This document shows positions 9,191 to 16,602 of a stretch of DNA of 32,094 nucleotides, in pieces (the first letter of the stretch is position 1; each line of letters opens with the position of its first letter). A model generated the notes under the pieces. That model was not told where the DNA came from. It did not search any database and saw only the letters and a program-made list of their open reading frames with translations. The stretch comes from Actinomycetota bacterium (lineage in GTDB: Bacteria; Actinomycetota; Actinomycetes; Mycobacteriales; SCTD01), in NCBI GenBank assembly GCA_019348355.1, contig JAHWJP010000013.1:6993-39086 (forward strand), in the 5' to 3' direction. A program made the position numbers and the translations under genes.

Positions 9191-9483
9191 TGCTGCAGCG
9201 CTCGAGCGTGGACGGGAGCCTGCCGCGCGGTCCGAGGCGGTCGCCTACCCGGGCCGGCCCGGCAGGCCGAGGACCGCCAGGCCCGCGAGAGCACGGCAAG
9301 GCCGGCTCCGGCGCGAGACACGGACAAGGAACGCTCGCTCAAAGCGGGTGGCGGCAGGGGTGGAGGTGGGATGTCCAGGGACGTCCTGGACGTCCGTCCT
9401 CGGCAGGACGGCGCCGTTGCTGTAGCGAGGCAAGCGCAGCTGAGTCCGGCCGACCGTCGGCGACGTCCGTAGTGCCGGCTCGG
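9191..9483. other. Spacer between DUF4012 relic and small membrane protein
   Basis: Apart from the paired hairpins at 9373-9410 no feature is supported here. The left part may be further decayed DUF4012 sequence. Several open frames exist on both strands but are of the GC-driven kind and show no domain. Confidence 0.4.
9373..9410 (-). terminator. Two adjacent hairpins downstream of the small membrane-protein gene
   Basis: GTCCAGG (9373-9379) pairs with CCTGGAC (9385-9391) across a 5-base loop. Immediately after, CGTCCT (9395-9400) pairs with AGGACG (9405-9410) across a 4-base loop. They lie about 75 bp beyond the stop of the minus-strand gene at 9484, and there is no other gene nearby on that side. 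No U tract follows, as is common in GC-rich genomes. Direction is inferred from the neighbouring gene. Confidence 0.35.
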
Positions 9484-9681
9484 TCAGGCGGCCCGGGTCA
9501 GCGCGGGCCCGGCGGCGGGAGCTGCCTGTGGCGAGGTGCCGGTGCGTGGGGCGGGCCGCTGCCAGGCGAGCACCAGGCAGCGCATCTGCCGGGTCATGCC
9601 CTGGCTGATGACGACGACGACGAACAGGGACGTCGTGACGACCAGGGCGTACATCCAGGCGGTGACGAGGCTCGCGAGCAT
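9484..9681 (-). CDS. Small single-pass membrane protein, unknown
   Basis: A 65-residue product starting at the ATG at 9681, which has GGAAGG about 10 bases upstream; a longer start at 9711 is less well supported. Residues 1-30 (LVTAWMYALVVTTSLFVVVV and flanks) form one clear transmembrane helix. The rest is a basic, Pro/Ala-rich cytoplasmic or extracytoplasmic tail. No family recognised. It is divergent from the Wzz/BY-kinase gene across 307 bp at the left end of the polysaccharide island. A different tiny membrane-peptide gene occurs near the right end, so an accessory role in the machinery is possible but purely positional inference. Confidence 0.5.
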   Translation of the reverse strand: MLASLVTAWMYALVVTTSLFVVVVISQGMTRQMRCLVLAWQRPAPRTGTSPQAAPAAGPALTRAA

Positions 9682-9988
9682 GCGTGTGCTGCCTTCCGGG
9701 CGAGGGGCCACTGCGCCGGATTCCGCAGGAGTGACCGGTATCAGAACCCTCGGCAGACTTCCCCGGTGTGTTTAGCCGTCGATGTCGCGACTTGGGATCC
9801 GCCTGTCGTCGGGCGGCGGTCCCGCGGTGATGGAAGAGTGGGGGCTGTGGTCCTGCCGTGTTTGCTGCTGGGACCGCAACCCGCACGCGCCGGCCGACAG
9901 CCGCGACCCATCCCGACGTGCGGCGGAAGGTCGTCGAGCCCGCGAGAGGGTAGGGCCGAGGTCCACAGCGGCAGGGTGACGGGATGAG
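9682..9988. promoter_or_regulatory. Divergent intergenic region between small membrane protein and Wzz/BY-kinase genes
   Basis: At 307 bp this is the longest clean intergenic space inside the island and lies between two divergent starts, so it probably holds the promoter(s) for the kinase operon and for the small gene. I could not find a convincing -35/-10 pair or a long inverted repeat. No gene is supported within it. Confidence 0.4.
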
Positions 9989-11368
9989 GTGGCGGTGGAG
10001 CTCGTCGACTACCTGAGGGTGCTCCGGCGGCGGTGGGCGCTGATCGCGCTCGCCGCCTTCGTCTGCGCCGGTTCGGCTGTCGGGTTCTCCCTGCAGCAGA
10101 CGCCGGTGTACGAGGCGACGACCCGCCTGGTGGTGTCCGGCTCCGCCGGCGGGAGCGCCGCCGACGAGGTCGCCCAGCGGCAGCTGGCCGTGCAGCGGGC
10201 CACTTCCTACGCGCAGTTCGCCTCGACGCCACCGGTGGTCGACGAGACGGTGGAGAGCGCGGGGCTGGACCCGCAGGCCGGGCGCCCGGAGGTGACCGGC
10301 ACCGCCGACGGCGCGGCGCCGTTCCTCACCGTCACGGTCGTCGACGCTGAGCCGGAGCGGGCCGCGGCCGTGGCCAACGCCTTCGCGGAGGTGCTGCCGA
10401 CAGCCGTCGCGCAGCTCGAGGGAGCTTCGGGCACCGGTCAGGCCCGGTTGACGGTGCTGTCGGCGGCGTCCACCCCGCAGGACCCGGTCCGACCCAAGCC
10501 GGTCCGCAACGGTGGGATCGGGCTGGCGCTGGGGCTGATGCTCGGGGTCGGCTCGGCCTTCCTGAAGGAGGCGCTGGACCGGAGCTACAAGGCTGTCGAG
10601 CAGCTCGAAGACGAGACGGGGCTGTCCGTCCTCGGCGTGGTCCCGCAGGAGCTCGCGGGCGTCAGCCTGCCGACCCTCACTCACCCCACCAGCAACCGCG
10701 CGGAGGCCTACCGGACCGTCCGCACCAACGTGCAGTTCGCCGGCCCGCCGCACAGCCTCAAGACGATCCTGGTCACGAGCGCGACCGCCGCCGAGGGCAA
10801 GACCACGCTGACGACCAATCTGGCCGTCGCGTTCGCCGCGACCGGCCAGTCGGTGGTGCTGGTGGACGGCGACCTGCGTCGGCGCCAGGTGGGCAAGGCC
10901 TTCGGGCTCGAGGACGAGGGACCCGGGCTGGCGGGGGTGCTCGCCGGCTGGGCGCCGCTCGACGAGGCGCTGCGGACCGTGGAGACGGCCCGGCTGGCGA
11001 TCCTGCCGGGCGGATCCACCCCGGAGAACCCCAGCGAGCTGCTCGGCAGCGCCCGGATGGCCGAGCTGCTCAAGGAGCTGGGCCAGCTCTTCGAGGTGGT
11101 GCTGGTGGACAGCCCGCCGGTCCTGCCGGTGACCGATCCGCTGGTGCTGGCGGTCAACGCGACCGGCGTCGTGCTCGTCGTCCGGCTGGGGGAGACCTCG
11201 CGGGAGCGGCTGCGGCGAACGATCGGCAGCCTGCAGAAGCTCGACGTCCCGCTGCTCGGCCTGGCGGCCAACGGCGCGGTGGCGTCACAGGACCCGGCGT
11301 ACGGCTACGGCTACGCCTACGGCTACACCGGCAAGGAGGCCAGGTCGAGAAAGCGGCACAGGAAGTGA
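9989..11368 (+). CDS. Polysaccharide co-polymerase / bacterial tyrosine autokinase (Wzz-BY-kinase)
   Basis: A 459-residue fusion of a Wzz chain-length domain and a cytoplasmic BY-kinase. The first membrane helix is about residues 16-36 and the second about 173-192, with the extracytoplasmic Wzz loop between them. The kinase has Walker A SATAAEGKTT (264-273), Walker A' VVLVDGDLRRR (289-299) and Walker B VVLVDSPP (370-377). The C-terminal tyrosine cluster, with Tyr at 438, 440, 442, 444 and 446, is the autophosphorylation tail, followed by a basic end. Known members control polymer length and export through cycles of tail phosphorylation. The start is GTG 9989 or GTG 9995 (a GAGG precedes the latter). 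It is the first gene of a plus-strand run; two decayed copies lie downstream. Confidence 0.93.
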   Translation: MAVELVDYLRVLRRRWALIALAAFVCAGSAVGFSLQQTPVYEATTRLVVSGSAGGSAADEVAQRQLAVQRATSYAQFASTPPVVDETVESAGLDPQAGRPEVTGTADGAAPFLTVTVVDAEPERAAAVANAFAEVLPTAVAQLEGASGTGQARLTVLSAASTPQDPVRPKPVRNGGIGLALGLMLGVGSAFLKEALDRSYKAVEQLEDETGLSVLGVVPQELAGVSLPTLTHPTSNRAEAYRTVRTNVQFAGPPHSLKTILVTSATAAEGKTTLTTNLAVAFAATGQSVVLVDGDLRRRQVGKAFGLEDEGPGLAGVLAGWAPLDEALRTVETARLAILPGGSTPENPSELLGSARMAELLKELGQLFEVVLVDSPPVLPVTDPLVLAVNATGVVLVVRLGETSRERLRRTIGSLQKLDVPLLGLAANGAVASQDPAYGYGYAYGYTGKEARSRKRHRK

Positions 11369-11413
11369 CGGCAGGCGCCCAGGCACGATCTGGCCCCGAG
11401 CCAGGGAGTACGA

Positions 11414-12553
11414 GTGGCGGTCGCTGAGCGGCGCGCGGACCCGGCGGCCGGCGAGCATGTGGCGGACCTGCGGGTCGCCGTCGTGCACGACTACCTGACC
11501 CAGCGAGGCGGTGCCGAGCGGGTGGCGCTGGTGCTGCTGGACACCTTCCCGGGCGCGCGGATGATCACCTCGGTGCACGACCCGGAGGCGGTCAGACTGC
11601 GCGGCGGCGATCCCGTGGTGGAGACCAGCTGGCTGAACCGGGTGCCGGCGCTGCGCCGCGACCCGCGTCGGGCTCTGCCGCTGCTGCCGGGCGCGTTCGA
11701 CCGGATGCCCGTGCGGGACGTGGACGCCGTGGTGTGCAGCTCCACCGGCTTCGCGCACGGCATCCCGGCCAAAGCCCCCAAGGTCGTCTACTGCCACAAC
11801 CCGCCGCGCTGGCTGTACCAGCCGGAGGACTACCTGCACGACCAGCCGCTGCCGGTCCGCGCTGCGCTGACCGCGCTGCGGCCACGGCTGCTCCGCTGGG
11901 ACCGGCGGGCGGCCGCCAGTGCCGACCGCTACCTGGTGAACTCCACGGTCGTACGGGAGCGGGTGCGCCGGGTCTACGGCATCGACGCGCAGGTGCTCGC
12001 GCCGCCGGTGAGCAACAACCCGGAGCTGCGGCAGGAGCCGGTTTCCGGCCTGGAGCCGGGCTTCTTCCTGGCGATCGGCCGGGCCCGCGGCTACAAGAAC
12101 ATCGACCTGACGTGCGAGGCGTTCCGCCGGCTACCCGGCGAGCGGCTGGTCGTGGTCGGAGGGCTGCCGGACGGGGACTGGCCGGACCGAATCATGGGTC
12201 TGACGGGGGTGCCGGACGCCCAGCTGCGGTGGCTGTACGCGAACTGCGCGGCGACGGTGGCCGTCGCCCACGAGGACTTCGGCCTGACGCCGCTGGAAGG
12301 CAACGCCCTGGGCAGCCCGGCGCTGTGCCTGCGGGCCGGCGGCTACCTGGACACCATGGTCGAAGGCGTCAACGGCCTCTACATCGAGGAGCTGACACCC
12401 GAGGCCGTGGTGACCGCCGTCCAGCGGCTGCAGGCCGACCCGCTGGACGAGGCGGAGATCCGGCGGCACGTCGATCGCTACAGCGTGCGCGCCTTCAAGG
12501 GGCAGCTGCGCGAGATCGTGGGGGATGTGGTGGCAGGTTCACGCCCGGGATGA
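11414..12553 (+). CDS. Glycosyltransferase family 4 (WbaZ-like)
   Basis: A 379-residue GT-B-fold enzyme. The N-terminal domain has VAVVHDYLTQRGGAERVAL (about 21-39) and APKVVYCHNPPRWLYQ (about 119-134). The C-terminal donor-binding domain has FFLAIGRARGYKNIDL and the E-x7-E type motif HEDFGLTPLEGNALG. This set is typical of mannosyltransferases of the WbaZ type, but the donor here is not proven. It presumably adds one sugar to the lipid-linked repeat unit at the inner face of the membrane. The start GTG at 11414 lies 45 bp after the kinase gene. The kinase plus this gene form the unit that was later duplicated at 12605-14438. It appears intact, with a family-typical length. Confidence 0.92.
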   Translation: MAVAERRADPAAGEHVADLRVAVVHDYLTQRGGAERVALVLLDTFPGARMITSVHDPEAVRLRGGDPVVETSWLNRVPALRRDPRRALPLLPGAFDRMPVRDVDAVVCSSTGFAHGIPAKAPKVVYCHNPPRWLYQPEDYLHDQPLPVRAALTALRPRLLRWDRRAAASADRYLVNSTVVRERVRRVYGIDAQVLAPPVSNNPELRQEPVSGLEPGFFLAIGRARGYKNIDLTCEAFRRLPGERLVVVGGLPDGDWPDRIMGLTGVPDAQLRWLYANCAATVAVAHEDFGLTPLEGNALGSPALCLRAGGYLDTMVEGVNGLYIEELTPEAVVTAVQRLQADPLDEAEIRRHVDRYSVRAFKGQLREIVGDVVAGSRPG

Positions 12554-12604
12554 GGTTGCTAGGGCAGGGTAGGGCCGGTTCGGCCGCGTGAGGGAGAGGT
12601 CAGG

Positions 12605-13968
12605 GTGGAGTTGCGGGATCACTTCAGAGTGCCGCGTGCGCCCTCCGGAACTGACAGCGCTCGCCGCTGTCGTGCTTAGACAGAGCCGTCGGCTTTCTGC
12701 TCCAGTAGACGCTGGCGTACGAGGCGACTGCGAGGCTGGAGGTCTCCCGGCGCCGCTGCCGACGAGATGAACGTGCCGCGCCAATCCTCCGTGGGATTGG
12801 CCACGACGTGCGCCCTCGCCACGACGGTGCCCGGCGTCGGCGAGGCACTGGCCGGTGCCGGCGGCGATTCGGGAGCCGATCGTCCCAAGGTCGTCGCCGT
12901 TGCCGAGCCCAGTGCGCCCTTCCTGTCAGTCACCGACGCAGTTGCCTACGGCTACCCGGCGCGCGCGGCGGCGGTCGCCAACGCCTACGCCACGACAACG
13001 CCCGGAGCCGTGGCGCGGCTGGAGGGTCGGTCGGCAGATGCCGCCGACCTCACCGTGCTGACACCGGCCGCCGCGTTGGTCGAACCGGCGCGTCCCCAGC
13101 CGGTGCGCAACGGTGGTATCGGTTTGGCGCTCGGGCTGATGCTGGGCGCCGGCTCCGTCTTCCTGCGGGAAGCGCTGCGCGGCAGCTACAAGTACGGCGA
13201 GCAGCTCGATGAGGAGACCGGGCCGTCCGTGCTCGGGGTCGTTCCGCAGGAGCTGTCCGGGGTCGACCTGCCGACGATGACGAAGCCGACCAGCAACCGG
13301 GCCGGGGCCTACCGCACCATCCGCACCAACGTGTAGTTCGCCGGGCCGGCGCACAGCCTCAATACGATCCTGATCACCAGCGCCACCGCCGGCGACGGCA
13401 AGACCTCGGTGGCCACCAACCTGGCGGTGGCGTTCGCGGCGACGGGACAGTCGGTCGTGCTGGTCGACGGCGACCTGCGCCGCCACCGCGTCGGCGAGGC
13501 CTTCGGCCTTCCGAACGACGGCCCGGGGTTGGTGGGCGTGCTCGCCGGCTGGGCCACGCTCGACGACGCGCTGCGCTCGGTCCAGCCAGGGCAGCTGGCA
13601 GTGCTGCCGGCCGGGTCCACGCGGGACAACCCGAGCGAGCTGCTCGGCAGCACCGCGATGTCTCAGCTGCTCAAGGAGCTGGGCGAGCTCTTCGAGGTCG
13701 TGGTGGTCGACAGTCCGCCGGTGCTGCCCGTGACCGACCCGCTGGTGCTGGCTGTGAACGCCACCGGAGTGGTGGTCGTCGTGCGGCTCGGCGAGACCAG
13801 CCGCGAGCAGTTACGGCGGACGATCGGGAGCCTGCAGAAGCTAGGGGTGCCGCTGCTCGGGGTGGTCGCGAACGGCGCGGTGGCGTCGAGCGGTCCGGCT
13901 TACGGGTATGGGTACACGTACGGCGCGAAGGTAAGCGGGGGCACGGGAAGAGGCGGGAGGGGCGCTGA
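12605..13968 (+). pseudogene. Second Wzz/BY-kinase copy, inactivated
   Basis: This region parallels the kinase at 9989-11368 over most of its length, starting GTG-GAG-TTG after GAGGGAGAGG. An early amber codon at 12706-12708 replaces the second Gln of the LQQT motif. Part of the Wzz loop is missing or scrambled between about 12740 and 12880. A second amber at 13334-13336 replaces the Gln of TNVQF. Downstream, the kinase core is well preserved: SATAGDGKTS, VVLVDGDLRRHR, VVVVDSPPVLPV and a tail with YGYGYTYG, but its natural stop has shifted out of frame. A residual open frame starting near 13409 would begin within the Walker A region and is unlikely to be functional. A duplicate kinase that has decayed. 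Confidence 0.88.
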
Positions 13969-13976
13969 CGGCTCGA

Positions 13977-14438
13977 GTGGAGCAGCGCGACCGCTCCGGC
14001 AGCGCCTCACCGGCGGCGCGCGAACGGGGCGGCGCGGCCGGGTTGTGGCGGACCTGCGGGCCGCGGCCGTACGTGCTTGACCCAGCGTACCGACGCGGAG
14101 CGGGTGGCGCTGGTACTGCTGGACACCTTCCCCGGCGCGCGAATGACCACGTCAGTGCGCAACCCGGAGGCGGTCAGCCTGCGCGGCCGCGACCCGGGAG
14201 TGGAGACCAGCTGCTGAACCGGGTGCCGGCGCTGCGCCGCACCCTTGCCGTGTTCTGCCGCTGCTGCCGGTCGCTTTCGACCGGATGTGCGTGCAGGACG
14301 TCGACGCCGTGCTGTGCAACTCCACCGGCCTCGCGCACGGCACCCCCGACGCGCCGAAGGTCGTCTACTGCCACAACCTGCCGCATTGGCTCTACCAGCT
14401 CAAGGACTACCTGCGCGACCAGTCGTCGCCCGTCCGCG
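13977..14438 (+). pseudogene. Second copy of the family 4 glycosyltransferase, truncated by an IS element
   Basis: Mirrors the 5' 40% of the glycosyltransferase at 11414, in the same position behind a kinase copy. Recognisable blocks are VADLR, the ERVALVLLDTFPGAR equivalent, LNRVPALRR, QDVDAVLCNSTGLAHG and APKVVYCHNLPHWLYQ up to DQSSPVRA. Several frame changes occur between 14070 and 14290. Homology to the intact gene stops at about 14438, where IS21-type transposase sequence begins. The C-terminal donor-binding domain is absent, so no activity is possible. Confidence 0.85.
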
Positions 14439-14582
14439 CGTCTGCGAGGAAGCAGTTGGACGTCATCACCGCCTACCGCCAGGTCGGCACCTCCCGCGGC
14501 GCCGCCGAGATGTGCGGCGTCACCCACAGGACCGTCAAGAGGATCATCGAGAAGGACCAGGCCGCCGCTGCTCGGGTCGAGC
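14439..14582 (+). pseudogene. istA: IstA transposase, N-terminal fragment
   Basis: About 48 residues, including KQLDVITAYRQVGTSRG and VTHRTVKRIIEKDQ, form the helix-turn-helix start of an IS21 IstA. The DDE catalytic domain is wholly missing; the reading passes directly into istB sequence by deletion. It is fused in frame with the truncated glycosyltransferase relic. Confidence 0.75.
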
Positions 14583-14589
14583 GCCAAAA

Positions 14590-15243
14590 TTCTACGAGAG
14601 CGTGCGGGCGCTGGTCCAGGTCGAGATCACGGCCCGGGACGCCAACAACACCCGGCTACGCAGCAAGCAGGCCAGCTTCCCGGCCGTCAAGACGATCGAG
14701 CAGTTCGGCCTGGCCGCCAGCAGCATCGCGCCGCAGACCTGGGCCTACCTCACCTCGCTGAGGTGGATCGCGGCGAAGGAGAACATCACCCTTCATCGGC
14801 CCGGCCGGAACCGGCAAGAGCCACGCACAGATCGCGCTCGGCCACGCGCCGTCGCAACCGGCCTGCAGGTTCGCTACTTCACCGCAGCCGAGCTGGTCGA
14901 GAACCTCTACCGCGGCTTGGACGACAACAGCGTCGGTAAGCTCATCGAGACCGCCCTACGCAACGACCAGATCATCCGCGACGAGGTCGGGTTCGCACCG
15001 CTGGACAGCACCGGCAGCCAACTGCTGTTCCGCTTCGTCGCCGCCGCCTACGAACGCCGCAGCCTCGCGATCGCCAGCCACTGGCCGTTCGAGGAATGGG
15101 GCCGCTTCCTGCCCGACCACAGCACCGCCGTCAGCCTGCTCGACCGCCTCCTACACCACAACAACGTCGTCGCCACCGACGGCGAGAGCTACCGAATGCG
15201 CGAAGCCCGCAGCCGGTCAGGAGGCCGCCCCTCGAAGCACTAA
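14590..15243 (+). pseudogene. istB: IstB ATP-binding helper, frameshifted
   Basis: Starts inside the protein (VRALVQVEITARDANN) and runs to the normal end. The C-terminal part is well preserved: FTAAELVENLYRG, IIRDEVGFAPLD (Walker B), RRSLAIASHWPFEEWGRF, AVSLLDRLLHHNNVV and DGESYRMREARSR. Walker A (IGPAGTGKSH) is present only in a second frame between about 14790 and 14845: one base is out before it and one compensates after it. The current frame therefore passes through the ATP site as unrelated residues. No intact start. Inactive as it stands. Confidence 0.82.
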
Positions 15244-15260
15244 CCCATCCCGCGAGGTGA

Positions 15261-15306
15261 GGACTTTTGTTGGCCACCAGCGGGGACCACGAGTTGGCCA
15301 GTGACA
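15261..15306 (+). repeat. IS21-type right terminal repeats
   Basis: Two GGCCA-containing repeat words, TTGGCCACCAGCGGGGACC and AGTTGGCCAGTGACA, lie in tandem after istB, as in the multiple terminal repeats bound by IstA. The outer word ends at 15306 with the conserved CA dinucleotide. Confidence 0.5.
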
Positions 15307-15675
15307 TGCAGCGTGACCGATCCCTTTCCTGGTTCAGTAGGCACGACCTGCCCGTCATGCTCGTGAGGCCGCGGCCGGGTAGTTGTCGGTGAGGCTGCGG
15401 GCCTTCCGCCCGTACACCCTGGCAGGCAACCAACGGCTCCATGGCGTCCCGGGCTCTCCTTCGGAAGACGACAAAGCGCGATGCCGCACGACAGAGGCAC
15501 GCCGAGGTCGGGCAGGCCGGTGGCTCCACGAGGGGGTGCCCCGTCGCGAAAGGTCACTTATAATCCCGCATGACCTGGCAGGCTCCGGACCTCAGCCGCG
15601 GGGAGCACTCCCACCATGCCCGACACCCAGCCCCGGTCCGCAGGACCGCGGCTGCCGACCTGACCCGAGGCGCCC
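15307..15675. other. Unassigned segment between IS end and third kinase remnant
   Basis: No gene recognised. Several short frames occur on both strands, but none has a domain or a plausible start. A perfect TATAAT word at 15559-15564 (within TTATAAT) stands out against the GC-rich background but lacks a good -35 at the right distance. By position this DNA should be either leftover glycosyltransferase/kinase sequence decayed beyond recognition or a second insertion remnant. Confidence 0.4.
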
Positions 15676-15894
15676 GTGCCGAGCCCTAGTGAACTGACGA
15701 TGCTCGTCGTGCACCTCGGCGTGACCTGTCGCAAGCAGCTCGGGAGCACCCTCGGCAGCTTGCGCAAGCTCGGGGTTCCGCTGCTCGGCCTGGCGGCCAA
15801 CGGCTCCGTGGCGTCGCGCGACCCGGCCTACACGTACGGCTACTACGGCGCCAACGACAAGGCCGGCCACAGCAGGAAGAGGAGCCCCCGGTGA
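15676..15894 (+). pseudogene. Third Wzz/BY-kinase remnant, C-terminal tail only
   Basis: The last ~65 codons correspond to the end of the kinase at 9989: LVVHLGVTCRKQLGSTLGSL, KLGVPLLGLAANGSVAS, then a tyrosine tail YTYGYYG and a basic end SRKRSPR. The run coding for PLLGLAANG is identical at base level to the intact copy. No ATP-binding site is present. The stop overlaps the methyltransferase start (GTGA), showing that a full kinase gene probably once preceded and was translationally coupled to the methyltransferase. A short peptide could still be made from the GTG at 15676, but that is unproven. Confidence 0.8.
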
Positions 15895-16598
15895 CGACCC
15901 CCAGTATCTCGCCGCGCGCCGCCGAGCATCGGCCGGTGGAGCTGTCGGGCGGCCACTACAGCGCGCCACGGGCCGAGCTGCTGCCGCTCGTCCCGTCCTC
16001 CGCGACCCGCGTCCTTGACGTCGGCTGCGGAGCCGGGGGGTTCGGCCGCAGCCTGCTGGCCGCACGACCGGCGGTGGAGCTGTGGGGGGTGGAGGCGAAC
16101 CCTGAGGCCGCCGCCCTCGCAGCCGCGGACTACCAGCGGGTGGTGATCGGCTTCTTCCCCGATGCCTCGTCGAAGCTGCCCACGCAGTACTTCGACCTGA
16201 TCTGCTTCAACGACGTCCTCGAGCACATGCTCGACCCGCAGTCGGCCGTCGGGGCAGCGACCGCGCACCTGGCGCCCGGCGGATCGCTGTTCGCCAGCAT
16301 CCCGAACGTCCGGCACTTCAGCGTCCTGTGGCCGCTGCTGACCCGCGGCCGGTGGGACTACGCGGACGACGGCCTGCTCGACCGGACCCATGTCCACTTC
16401 TTCACGAGGGTCACGATGGTCGAGCTGTTCGAGCGCTCCGGGTGGCGGATCGACCGGGTCGTCGGCATCAACCGGTCCCGGTGGCCCGAGGCCGGCAAGG
16501 ACACCTGGAAGACGAAGCTCGCCAGCGTCGTGACACGAGGGCGGAGTGATGACTTCTTCTTCACCCAGTACGTTCTCCAGGCCACACCCGCGAGCTAG
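15891..16598 (+). CDS. SAM-dependent class I methyltransferase
   Basis: The 235-residue product has the Rossmann methyltransferase motifs VLDVGCGAGGFGRSL (about 42-56, motif I), an acidic residue ending strand 2 in LWGVEANPEA, FDLICFNDVLEHMLDP (motif IV and post-I region) and APGGSLFASIPN. The DVLEHM/GGSL style is that of small-molecule or sugar methyltransferases found in EPS and O-antigen loci. It probably methylates a sugar hydroxyl of the repeat unit. GTG start overlapping the upstream kinase remnant's TGA by four bases. Five bases later the next glycosyltransferase begins, so the two are co-transcribed. The substrate is unknown. Confidence 0.93.
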   Translation: MTTPSISPRAAEHRPVELSGGHYSAPRAELLPLVPSSATRVLDVGCGAGGFGRSLLAARPAVELWGVEANPEAAALAAADYQRVVIGFFPDASSKLPTQYFDLICFNDVLEHMLDPQSAVGAATAHLAPGGSLFASIPNVRHFSVLWPLLTRGRWDYADDGLLDRTHVHFFTRVTMVELFERSGWRIDRVVGINRSRWPEAGKDTWKTKLASVVTRGRSDDFFFTQYVLQATPAS

Positions 16599-16602
16599 GC
16601 GC

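Larger units (their letters stand above)
14439..15306 (+). mobile_element. IS21-family element remnant
   Basis: Contains an istA start fragment, a nearly complete but frameshifted istB, and a right end that reads ...GGCCACCAGCGGGGACC...GGCCAGTGACA, ending in the TGACA typical of actinobacterial IS21 relatives. The left terminal repeat and most of istA are missing, so an internal and left-end deletion has left about 870 bp of a ~2.5 kb element. It sits inside the second glycosyltransferase copy. It cannot transpose by itself. Confidence 0.8.

Noticed and set aside
13409-14080. Second kinase copy's C-terminal frame as a stand-alone BY-kinase
   Set aside because: The only starts lie after or within Walker A, the natural stop is out of frame and the membrane domain is cut off by amber codons.
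15559-15564. TATAAT as a promoter for the third kinase remnant
   Set aside because: No acceptable -35 element 16-18 bp upstream and no intact gene immediately downstream.
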